Assembly (NCBI RefSeq): GCF_048892425.1
Contig: NZ_JBLZHU010000001.1
Coordinates: 186,001 to 250,000 of the forward strand
From: Pacificispira sp002696645
GTDB lineage: Bacteria; Pseudomonadota; Alphaproteobacteria; UBA8366; Aestuariispiraceae
DNA length: 64,000 nucleotides
Direction of reading: 5' to 3'
The translations under genes were made by a program, and so were the position numbers. Positions 50,887 through 58,329 of this stretch are shown piece by piece. Each line of letters begins with the position of its first letter. The first letter of the stretch is position 1. The notes under the pieces are model-generated. The model worked only from the letters and a program-made list of their open reading frames with translations. It searched no databases and was not told where the DNA came from.

Positions 50887-52389
50887 ATGTCGTTTAGTGA
50901 TTTCTTTTCTCGGTCGACGCAACCCCGCCGGGGCGGCTTGGTGCAGGGTATGCAGGCATTTCGCCAATCCCAGGGCAAGACCTCGGCGGACGATTTTAAC
51001 AACCTGAGCATCCCCAAACCCCACGGCATGGGGGATCAACCAAGTTCTAAGCAAAATGATCTAAAAGATGATCCTGATGAAGTGCTAAAGGGTCTGATGG
51101 TCCATCCGGATTATCATGCGGAAGGGGAGACTGGGGACCGTTTACGCAAAGCGGTTACCGATGGCTTTAAGCTTGCTTATCCAGGCGAGTACAAGCCCGG
51201 CAGTTTTGGGAAGGATGATAAGCCTGCGGTCCGTGCCGCGGATTTGCGCGCCCTTTTTCAAGACCGGCTTGGCACTAAGACCCCATTGCCCGGGTCAACG
51301 CCCGATCTGTCAGACGCGTTTATACGGGGAGGATCAGGCACGCCGACTCCGACTGCCGGCGACAGGAACAAGCTTTTCACACCAAAGGCTCTCAATGACA
51401 AACCAGCCCACCCCTCCCCATTGCTGGGGCTGGTAACAAAGGCGCTGGGTGTTTCTCCCGCTCAGGCTGCGACCTTTGACCAAACCACCCCCATTCGAGC
51501 GCAGGTGGAGAAACTGGCTGTAGAGAATAATGAGGGTATCTCAGATGAGCGAAAGGAGGCCCCATTTGTTCAGTATGCGCACACAAATAAAATTCCAAAA
51601 GACGCGAATGGCCAGCCTGCGTTTCTATGGTCTGCTCCATTCGGTTGGGTAAGAAATCCATCCTGTCAATTGGATCCAAACCAAACTCTTCCCCCGATCA
51701 TGCCGCCCTTCCCCGCTATCCCGCCTGCGGGCCTGGATGCGCCTGAAACCTACCCAGATAGTTCACGGGCTCATGACGATCAAAACCCAAGTGACTCCGG
51801 TCGTCCTGATCAATCCGATGTCTTAGGGCCTAACAACCCATCCCCTTTTCCTGATCAGTCCGATGAAGTACCGCAGATTACATTACTTCCCAGTAAACCT
51901 CTGCCTGGAACCTATGTGAAACCCGGCGGTGCCGGCGGTCATATTATTCATGGAGGAAGAACACCTTTTGCCAAAGGCTTTAGAGGCTTTGATGTCGATA
52001 GGGAGGGAATGACCCAAGAACCGAATATCTCGCTGACTGAGGGACAGAGACGCGCTTATGATAACTATTTAAAAGGCGAGGGAGGACGTCTTATGGAAGA
52101 GCGGAAAATTCGCGAGAACCTCAAAATTGCCCCGTCTCAGAGTTTTTTATGGACTCAGATCAAGAAAAATCCAATGAAAGATGGAAAATATACTAATGGG
52201 CTTAAGGGTAAGAATTATCGATATTACGATTGGGACTACAGTCATAGCGAAATAGAGGTTTACAATAAATCTGGTCGCCATCTTGGGGCAATTGATGGGG
52301 TTACAGGGGAGTGGACTTCTAAACCGGATTTGAAGAAAGGATCAGAACTTGAGCCGGAAACGGGGCAAACGACTTCAGGATCAGCATGA
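50887..52389 (+). CDS. Polymorphic toxin with colicin-E3-like ribonuclease C-terminus
   Basis: A 500-residue protein with no signal peptide, PAAR or Rhs core. Residues 1-260 are unfamiliar; 260-345 are rich in Pro, Asp and Ser; then comes a GGAGGHIIHGGRTPF segment. The C-terminus (about 439-490) matches the colicin E3 catalytic domain: YYDWDYSHSEIEVY followed by SGRHLGAIDGVTGEW. Asp450, His453 and Glu457 correspond to E3 residues Asp510, His513 and Glu517, which cut 16S rRNA near A1493; the E3 Arg545 position looks like Lys here. Delivery route unknown (possibly type VI secretion or a bacteriocin). The immunity frame begins 41 bases before the stop. GGAAGA precedes the ATG at 50887. Confidence 0.8.
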   Translation: MSFSDFFSRSTQPRRGGLVQGMQAFRQSQGKTSADDFNNLSIPKPHGMGDQPSSKQNDLKDDPDEVLKGLMVHPDYHAEGETGDRLRKAVTDGFKLAYPGEYKPGSFGKDDKPAVRAADLRALFQDRLGTKTPLPGSTPDLSDAFIRGGSGTPTPTAGDRNKLFTPKALNDKPAHPSPLLGLVTKALGVSPAQAATFDQTTPIRAQVEKLAVENNEGISDERKEAPFVQYAHTNKIPKDANGQPAFLWSAPFGWVRNPSCQLDPNQTLPPIMPPFPAIPPAGLDAPETYPDSSRAHDDQNPSDSGRPDQSDVLGPNNPSPFPDQSDEVPQITLLPSKPLPGTYVKPGGAGGHIIHGGRTPFAKGFRGFDVDREGMTQEPNISLTEGQRRAYDNYLKGEGGRLMEERKIRENLKIAPSQSFLWTQIKKNPMKDGKYTNGLKGKNYRYYDWDYSHSEIEVYNKSGRHLGAIDGVTGEWTSKPDLKKGSELEPETGQTTSGSA

Positions 52390-53134
52390 GGCTTTGCAGG
52401 CGGCGGTGTTGGACCCCGAAGTGTGCCTTGTCTATGATCCTGGAATTCGAACTTATGGCGTCTGCGTTGTGAACCAAGCCATATGGAGAGAGTTCTACTA
52501 CTATGGGCCAGGGAACATTTTTTTTCATAGGCGGGGTGCGCAAATTGACTACTGCCCCTGGTCTGGTCGGCTTTTGCCCGGTGATTTGCGCTATGCCAGG
52601 GCCCGAACACTAAGAGACGAATTTGGTATCAACTGCGCCCATTGGGAGACACCTGATACGACAGTGTTGCCGGATGGTTTTTACAGGTCAGAGGAATGGT
52701 GGGCGACCCGCGGTATTGACCGCCGCCGCCGCCCGAAGATACGCCGACCTCATGTGCCGGAAGGCTATTATAAAGTCTGGTATCATGACTTTCTCGACGA
52801 TCCAAAGGGAACTGGTAAATATCGGTCCAGGGAAAAGCCTGCCCATCTGTGTCGCAATTTATCAGATGCTATGGAAGATATCAGGGTGATGATCTGCTAC
52901 ATCCCCTGGACTCGGGAATATGGCATTCGGCGTCTGGCGGTGGATCGACTAAAGGATGAACACCCCGTCCGAATGGTGAAGATTGATTTTTGCCCCTGGT
53001 GCGGGGAAAAACTGCCCGACAGCCTGAAACAAGAATGGCAGCGCCAAATCGCCATCGCTGGGCACAGTCCCAATGATGAAGACCTGCCCGGCAAATTCCT
53101 GACCGACACCTGGTGGAAAGAGGCGGGGCTTTAA
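52349..53134 (+). CDS. Putative immunity protein 1 (double CPW[C/S]G domain)
   Basis: A 261-residue protein overlapping the toxin's 3' end by 41 bases in another frame, the position of an immunity gene. Two similar modules can be seen: EVCLVYDPGIRTYGVCVVN...IDYCPWSGRLLPGDL (residues about 23-78) and VMICYIPWTREYGIRRL...IDFCPWCGEKLPDSL (about 177-222). The CPWCG-LP pattern is like the small family I recall as DUF6980. It does not resemble the colicin E3 immunity (cloacin-type) proteins. TTG is the start, with AAAGGA eight bases before it. The part from residue about 151 on is identical to protein 2. Immunity function is inferred. Confidence 0.72.
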   Translation: MSRKRGKRLQDQHEALQAAVLDPEVCLVYDPGIRTYGVCVVNQAIWREFYYYGPGNIFFHRRGAQIDYCPWSGRLLPGDLRYARARTLRDEFGINCAHWETPDTTVLPDGFYRSEEWWATRGIDRRRRPKIRRPHVPEGYYKVWYHDFLDDPKGTGKYRSREKPAHLCRNLSDAMEDIRVMICYIPWTREYGIRRLAVDRLKDEHPVRMVKIDFCPWCGEKLPDSLKQEWQRQIAIAGHSPNDEDLPGKFLTDTWWKEAGL

Positions 53135-53314
53135 GGTGCCCTAAATTGGCGCGGTTGCTGATTCCAGCCAGGCTTTCTCTGCCCCGTCCAATTGCGGTCC
53201 GATTTCTGCGAAGACTCGAGCGTGATAGGCGTTCAGCCAAGTCCGTTCGTCCTGTGACAACAGGGACGCATCGATCAATGTGCGGTCGATCGGGGCCAGC
53301 GTGATGGTCTCAAA
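52799..53314. repeat. 516-bp direct repeat, copy 1
   Basis: Identical to 53916-54431 apart from three single-base changes, constant offset 1,117 bp. It covers the 3' half of the first immunity gene and a copy of the 3' end of the pepP-type gene. All three differences fall in the pepP-derived part. Confidence 0.95.
53141..53314 (-). pseudogene. Duplicated 3' end of the aminopeptidase P gene
   Basis: Corresponds to about the last 57 codons of the gene at 54258-56276, read in the same orientation, with three base changes (one gives an Ile for Val). It is cut off at GGTCTCAAA, where it joins the toxin C-terminus fragment on the opposite strand. No start codon of its own makes sense. Confidence 0.92.
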
Positions 53315-53506
53315 GGCAAAGACTCCCGCTACTATGAATGGGATTATGGTCATAGTGAAATAGAAGTTTATTCTAAAAGTGGCCGTCATCTTGGGGCGAT
53401 TGATGGTGTCACTGGGGAATGGACCGACAGGGCAGATACGATCAAAGATGGTAAAGTTTCAGAAAATGAGATTGAAACGGGGAAAACAACTTCAGGATCA
53501 GCATGA
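53309..53506 (+). pseudogene. Orphan toxin C-terminus (E3-like nuclease fragment)
   Basis: 65 codons plus stop encode LKGKDSRYYEWDYGHSEIEV, then SGRHLGAIDGVTGEW, a second E3-like nuclease terminus. Asp (53342), His (53351) and Glu (53363) of the catalytic set are intact. It aligns with codons 439-500 of the full toxin at offset 1,117 bp, but the sequence differs (for example TDRADTIKDGKVSENEIETG at the end). There is no toxin N-terminus or start before it. This is the pattern of an orphan toxin module that can be swapped onto the full-length toxin. Confidence 0.85.
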
Positions 53507-54251
53507 GGCGCTGCAGGCGGCGGCGTCGGACCCCGAAGTGTGCCTTATGTATGACCCTGGGACGCGGAATTATGGCATCTATATTGTGAATCAGGCTATT
53601 TGGAAGGAGTTTTATTCCCACGGCACGAACAATGAGTTTTTTAGGAGTTATACGGCCAGGATTGATTATTGCCCCTGGTCAGGGCGCGTCTTGCCTGGGA
53701 ATCTGAAGCATGCCCGGTCCAAGGTTTTGAAAGAGGAATATGGTATCTACCTTCCTTATTGGGGGAATCCAAAACTCGTTGACTTGCCGGATGGCTTTTA
53801 TGGTTCAGAGGAATGGTGGGTAACCCGCCAAATAGACCGCCGCCGCCGCCCGAAGGTTCATCGTCCTCATGTTCCTGAAGGATACTACATGGTGCGGTAT
53901 CATTTTTTGCTAAAAGATCCAAAGGGAACTGGTAAATATCGGTCCAGGGAAAAGCCTGCCCATCTGTGTCGCAATTTATCAGATGCTATGGAAGATATCA
54001 GGGTGATGATCTGCTACATCCCCTGGACTCGGGAATATGGCATTCGGCGTCTGGCGGTGGATCGACTAAAGGATGAACACCCCGTCCGAATGGTGAAGAT
54101 TGATTTTTGCCCCTGGTGCGGGGAAAAACTGCCCGACAGCCTGAAACAAGAATGGCAGCGCCAAATCGCCATCGCTGGGCACAGTCCCAATGATGAAGAC
54201 CTGCCCGGCAAATTCCTGACCGACACCTGGTGGAAAGAGGCGGGGCTTTAA
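53466..54251 (+). CDS. Putative immunity protein 2 (for orphan toxin module)
   Basis: A 261-residue homologue of the first immunity protein, starting with ATG exactly 1,117 bp after that protein's TTG and overlapping the orphan toxin end by 41 bases. Residues about 1-150 have diverged by roughly a third (for example YGIYIVNQAIWKEFYSHG against YGVCVVNQAIWREFYYYG), while the last 111 residues are identical. CPWSG and CPWCG motifs are kept. No strong ribosome site is visible, so it may depend on upstream transcription. It abuts the end of the convergent pepP-type gene. Confidence 0.72.
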   Translation: MRLKRGKQLQDQHEALQAAASDPEVCLMYDPGTRNYGIYIVNQAIWKEFYSHGTNNEFFRSYTARIDYCPWSGRVLPGNLKHARSKVLKEEYGIYLPYWGNPKLVDLPDGFYGSEEWWVTRQIDRRRRPKVHRPHVPEGYYMVRYHFLLKDPKGTGKYRSREKPAHLCRNLSDAMEDIRVMICYIPWTREYGIRRLAVDRLKDEHPVRMVKIDFCPWCGEKLPDSLKQEWQRQIAIAGHSPNDEDLPGKFLTDTWWKEAGL

Positions 54252-54431
54252 GGTGCCCTAAATTGGCGCGGTTGCTGATTCCAGCCAGGCTTTCTCTGCC
54301 CCGTCCAATTGCGGTCCGACTTCTGCGAAGACTCGGGCGTGATAGGCGTTCAGCCAAGTCCGTTCGTCCTGTGACAACAGGGACGCATCGATCAATGTGC
54401 GGTCGATGGGGGCCAGCGTGATGGTCTCAAA
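53916..54431. repeat. 516-bp direct repeat, copy 2
   Basis: Partner of 52799-53314. Contains the 3' half of the second immunity gene and the genuine 3' end of the aminopeptidase P gene. The edge at 54431/54432 is where the copy-1 sequence switches to the toxin fragment. Confidence 0.95.
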
Positions 54432-56276
54432 TTCCAGCAGGGCGCGTTCTGCGCCAGTGGGGGGCGTGTCGACTTCTTTCACCACGACCAGATTTTCAAT
54501 ACGGATGCCATAATCGCCCGCTTTGTAATAGCCGGGCTCGTTCGACAGGATCATGCCGGGCTTCAAGGCGACGGCGTTATGGGCCTTGGCGATGCGTTGC
54601 GGGCCTTCATGCACATTCAGATAGCTGCCAACCCCATGGCCGGTGCCGTGGTCGAAATCCAGACCAGCCTGCCACAGCGGCAGGCGGGCAAGCGGGTCCA
54701 ACTGACTGCCGGTCACGCCAACAGGAAAGCGGGCGGTGGCAATCGCGATATGGCCTTTCAGGACCAGCGTGAAGCGGTGGATCATCTCCGCCGTTGGGGT
54801 GCCAATCGCCATGGTGCGGGTGACATCGGTGGTGCCATCCAGATATTGCGCGCCACTGTCGACCAACAGTAATTGACCCGATTCAATGGCCTTATTGGTG
54901 CGGGGGCCAGCGCGATAATGGATCACCGCGCCGTTAGAGCCAGCGCCTGCAATCGTGTCGAAGCTCAGACCCCGGAAGTTCTCTCCCTTTTCGCGAATGC
55001 TGCGCAGGTGGTCGATGGCTTCCAACTCAGTCAACCCGCCCTTCTGCGCTGTTTCAGCGATCCAGTGCAGGAATTTCGACAGGGCCGCGCCATCGCGCTT
55101 ATGGGCGCTGCGGGTACCCTCAATCTCAACAGCATTCTTGCAGGATTTCGGCATCAGGCAGGGATCGGGGGCCTCCACGATCCTGGCACCATATTGCTGC
55201 AGGCGATCAAAGATCAGGCAGGGGGCCGTGGCAGGATCGGCCTGCACAGTTTTGCCCTGGCGACCCAGTTCGGCCAATGCATCAGCATAGTCGCTTTCCG
55301 GGCGCAGGGAGACGGCATTGCCCAGCGAGGCGCGGACAGACGGCGTTAATTTGCGCTCGTCAATGAACCAATCGACCGCACCGTCCTGATGTAACAGCGC
55401 GAAGCTGAGCGGTAGGGGACAGTTTGGCACATCGCCGCCCCGCATATTCAACAGCCAGGCGATGGAGTCGGTCGCGGTGATTGCGGCGGCGTCGATGCTC
55501 TTTTTGGCCAAGGCGGCGCCCAGGCGCGCGCGTTTATCCTCTGATGCCTCGCCCGCGAACTCGAGGGTTTGCGGCACAACAGGGGTCAGCGGAGCGGCGG
55601 GTTGATCCTGCCAAACCGTATCGACGGGGTTTGGCTCAACCCGCACAAGGCTGGCCCCCGCACGCTGGGCCGCTAAATTCAGGTGGCCTGCGCCATGTTG
55701 TGTGTGCAGCCAGGGATCGAATCCAATTTTGTCCCCGGCTTTGAAATTCTCCGCGATCCAGTCAGTTGCCGGGGCTTCAATCATATGCTGGGGTGTAAAC
55801 AGGCTGGTATCGACCTGATCGAGAACCTGCAACGTATAGCGGCCATCAATGAAGATTGCCGCCTTGTCCAGGCCGACTACAACAGTCCCGGCCGACCCGG
55901 CAAAGCCCGTCAGCCACAGCACCCGTTCCGCCTTTTGCGCAATATATTCGCCCTGATATTCATCGGTTCGGGGAATGACCAACCCATCCAATCCCTGTTT
56001 GCGCATTTCAACGCGCAGGGCGTCCAGGCGTTCCTTTGGCGCTGGCCCATCGGTAAAGGGGCTGCCCAGCCCGTCCATGTAAGCACGACCAGCCTGGGCC
56101 AATTGGGCGCGCACAGCCGTGGTCGCATTTGGGGCAATCAAATCCGTCCAGCGGTCTTGAGAGTCTGGCGGGGCGGCGGCGGCACCGCGCAACAGCGCTT
56201 CTATTTCTGCTTCATCCCGTATGATATCTGCGTCCTGGAGTATTTTCTGTAGATCAAAAAGAGTGGCCGATGTCAT
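54258..56276 (-). CDS. Aminopeptidase P family (Xaa-Pro aminopeptidase)
   Basis: A 672-residue, three-domain aminopeptidase P like eukaryotic cytosolic APP1: two N-terminal creatinase-like domains and a C-terminal pita-bread catalytic domain. Metal ligands are intact in LLVDSGAQYLDGTTDVTRT (two Asp, about 470-485), GTGHGVG (His), LSNEPGYY (Glu) and GIRIENL (Glu). It removes an N-terminal residue before proline. Its last 57 codons are duplicated inside the adjoining toxin locus, so this gene was the boundary of past insertions, but it remains whole. Confidence 0.94.
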   Translation of the reverse strand: MTSATLFDLQKILQDADIIRDEAEIEALLRGAAAAPPDSQDRWTDLIAPNATTAVRAQLAQAGRAYMDGLGSPFTDGPAPKERLDALRVEMRKQGLDGLVIPRTDEYQGEYIAQKAERVLWLTGFAGSAGTVVVGLDKAAIFIDGRYTLQVLDQVDTSLFTPQHMIEAPATDWIAENFKAGDKIGFDPWLHTQHGAGHLNLAAQRAGASLVRVEPNPVDTVWQDQPAAPLTPVVPQTLEFAGEASEDKRARLGAALAKKSIDAAAITATDSIAWLLNMRGGDVPNCPLPLSFALLHQDGAVDWFIDERKLTPSVRASLGNAVSLRPESDYADALAELGRQGKTVQADPATAPCLIFDRLQQYGARIVEAPDPCLMPKSCKNAVEIEGTRSAHKRDGAALSKFLHWIAETAQKGGLTELEAIDHLRSIREKGENFRGLSFDTIAGAGSNGAVIHYRAGPRTNKAIESGQLLLVDSGAQYLDGTTDVTRTMAIGTPTAEMIHRFTLVLKGHIAIATARFPVGVTGSQLDPLARLPLWQAGLDFDHGTGHGVGSYLNVHEGPQRIAKAHNAVALKPGMILSNEPGYYKAGDYGIRIENLVVVKEVDTPPTGAERALLEFETITLAPIDRTLIDASLLSQDERTWLNAYHARVFAEVGPQLDGAEKAWLESATAPI

Positions 56277-56769
56277 AGAAGCGGATCCTGGTGTTTGGGG
56301 AACTATACTTAGAATAAGCTATGAAGGCCGTGGGCCATTTGCAAGCGACAGTACCTTGTAAATATCGCACCAGTCACTTTATGAATAGCAAGAGTCGGCA
56401 GATACGGTCGCGGCAATGAGCAATAGCTATGCACCTGTAACATAGCGGGGGTGCATATTGTTCACCTTTTAAGAAGCCTCGGTTCGGGCCATATCCTTGG
56501 TATAGAGGATGCGCCGCTGACCTCCTCCCCCAAACCCCAAGCGGCGTATCTACCAGGTGCATAAACCTTTTAGGTGGTTGCCCTGGGTGCCTTTAAACAG
56601 GCATGCGCCCCGTCTCTCCCCTCCCCCTGAGACGGGGCGCTCTTGTATTAAGACAATGGCGTTGTTCTTATTGCCACTTGTTTGTCGACGATGCGTTTCC
56701 TTCAACAGGGCTTATCGTCCGCTTGTCCTTCTCGTAACTATACAGTTCTGGTGATGATGGAGAGGCCCG
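56277..56769. other. Intergenic region with structured sequence
   Basis: 493 bp between the aminopeptidase P start and the DODA-type gene. The first 180 bp hold the promoter side of the minus-strand gene with nothing distinctive. From about 56505 to 56650 there are three strong inverted repeats (see the candidate small RNA). The final 100 bp lead to the plus-strand gene with AGAGG before its ATG. Confidence 0.6.
56505..56650 (+). ncRNA. Candidate small RNA with anti-Shine-Dalgarno loops
   Basis: Three consecutive hairpins: CGCCGCT/AGCGGCG (56512-56518 with 56540-56546) enclosing a loop with CCTCCTCCCCC; TGCCT/AGGCA (56588-56603); and GCGCCCCGTCTC/GAGACGGGGCGC (56605-56616 with 56629-56640) with loop CCCTCCCC. 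The loops are almost pure pyrimidine on the plus strand, like alphaproteobacterial small RNAs (I recall the cuckoo and alpha-r14 types) that pair with ribosome-binding sites. The tail is TCTTGTATT, not a strong T run. Strand and ends are estimates. Confidence 0.4.
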
Positions 56770-57576
56770 ATGACGTTACAGGAAACTATACCCGCCGTTT
56801 TTGTGTCCCACGGCCCACCGACCCTTCCATTCGAAGACATTCCGGCACGGGAATTCTTGTCGTGCATGGCCAAGGATTTGCCTCGGCCGAAGGCGATCCT
56901 GGCGGTTTCTGCGCATTGGGAAACCGCTGAACCATCGGTCACGACTCGGCCTGACCAGACAGTTTTGCATGATTTCTATGGGTTCCCGGATGCCCTGTAT
57001 CAAATGCGGTATGACGCGCCCGGATCCCCCGATCTGGCCCGGCAGGTTCAAGACATGCTTTCAAATGCAGGTTTCCCCACCCATGGCGATTCAGAACGGG
57101 GGTTGGATCATGGGGCATGGACGCCGTTGACCCTGATTTATCCGGAGGCGGATATTCCGGTCATTCAATTGTCCATCCAGACAGACCTTGGGGCGGCGCA
57201 TCATCTGGCGCTGGGCAGGGCGTTGGCTCCGTTACGCGACGAGGGAATTCTGATCCTCGCCTCGGGTAATATCACCCATAACCTGCGGGCCTGGGCGCGC
57301 CTGCGTCAGTTGGGGCAGGATGGAGTGCCTGATTGGGTTACAACCTTTCAGGACTGGGTCTATGACAAGGTAACAGCCGCTGATATCCCGGCCCTATTGG
57401 ATTTCATGCAGGCCCCGATGGGGCGCGAAAACCATCCGACACCAGAACATTTCCTGCCCTTCTTTGTCGCCCTGGGGGCTGGTATGGCGGGCGGGCATCC
57501 TGCTGTTCAAGGGCGCAGATTGCATCACAGCATATGCTATAATGTTCTTGCCATGGATGCATATGCGTTCGGGTAA
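56770..57576 (+). CDS. Class III extradiol dioxygenase, 4,5-DOPA dioxygenase-like (YgiD/DODA)
   Basis: A 268-residue LigB-type dioxygenase. Metal ligands appear in VFVSHGPPTLPF (His near 14), SAHWET (His near 57) and LDHGAWTPL, with NITHNL and a later HP. This matches the YgiD/DODA group, in which a single metal ion cleaves the ring of a catechol such as DOPA. Physiological substrate unknown. The ATG has AGAGG eight bases upstream. It converges with lolA with 9 bp between them. Confidence 0.9.
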   Translation: MTLQETIPAVFVSHGPPTLPFEDIPAREFLSCMAKDLPRPKAILAVSAHWETAEPSVTTRPDQTVLHDFYGFPDALYQMRYDAPGSPDLARQVQDMLSNAGFPTHGDSERGLDHGAWTPLTLIYPEADIPVIQLSIQTDLGAAHHLALGRALAPLRDEGILILASGNITHNLRAWARLRQLGQDGVPDWVTTFQDWVYDKVTAADIPALLDFMQAPMGRENHPTPEHFLPFFVALGAGMAGGHPAVQGRRLHHSICYNVLAMDAYAFG

Positions 57577-57585
57577 GACCGCAGG

Positions 57586-58329
57586 TTATCGATTGTTTTT
57601 AGTGATCCACGGATTGACGAAATAGAACTGGTCAGAATCCAAATCAATCCCGGTTTGTACATTTTCCAGCAGGACACGGGTGACAGTGCCCTGCTGATCA
57701 ACCACAGTCCATTGCACCAGACTCAACGGTTGTTCTGAGAATGTGAAGGTCAGTGACCCTGCATCGGGCGCATCCTTCTGGGCAACTGTGATATGCAGGA
57801 AACCCTTATCTTTGGCGGCATCCAGAACTGTAAGCTCTTCACCAAGTTTCATTGGCTGGCGCAACAGCATGGAGGCCGGGGTCAGCCCCAGAGGAATGTG
57901 GCTCGCCTCTTTCAAATCTTCATCGACGAAAATGTAGAATGTGCCATCTGCGATAATCTTGAACGGCAGGGGGGCATCATAATCGATGCGCATCTTGCCG
58001 GGACGGTCCATCATGACATCGCCCTGATACACAGTTCCATCCATGTTGAATTGGCGGAATCGCGCCTTTAGCGTATTGATTTTGTCAAAATAGCTTTCGA
58101 TCTCTGACAGCAGAATTTTCTGCTCGACGGAGCCCATTTGGTGTTGTTCTGGCCGTTCAATCGCGGCGTTGGGATCGACGGCCTGGGATTCCGCCTTCAC
58201 TTGACCGGACAGACCAAGCCCCGCCACCAGAATCAGCGCGGCCAATAGGCCGCGGCTTCGGCGGTGCGATGCAGTGTATTTAAGATTACCGGGAATGATC
58301 ACCAACCAAGACTTCACGCTTTCCAACAT
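57586..58329 (-). CDS. lolA: Outer-membrane lipoprotein carrier LolA
   Basis: About 247 residues from ATG 58329. A signal anchor (about 25-50, RGLLAALILVAGLGLSGQVKA) is followed by the LolA fold: IESYFDKINTLKARFRQFN, VYQGDVMMDRPGKMRIDYD, and SLTFTFSEQPLSLVQW. LolA carries lipoproteins across the periplasm from LolCDE to the outer membrane. The N-terminal 45 residues overlap the end of ftsK by 44 bases and are longer than usual, so the real signal might start later. ftsK-lolA is a conserved alphaproteobacterial pair. Confidence 0.9.
   Translation of the reverse strand: MLESVKSWLVIIPGNLKYTASHRRSRGLLAALILVAGLGLSGQVKAESQAVDPNAAIERPEQHQMGSVEQKILLSEIESYFDKINTLKARFRQFNMDGTVYQGDVMMDRPGKMRIDYDAPLPFKIIADGTFYIFVDEDLKEASHIPLGLTPASMLLRQPMKLGEELTVLDAAKDKGFLHITVAQKDAPDAGSLTFTFSEQPLSLVQWTVVDQQGTVTRVLLENVQTGIDLDSDQFYFVNPWITKNNR

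Noticed and set aside
50887..54251. CDI (CdiA/CdiB) or Rhs locus
   Set aside because: No two-partner secretion signal, haemagglutinin repeats, YD repeats or PAAR domain occur in the 500-residue toxin, so only the modular logic is shared.
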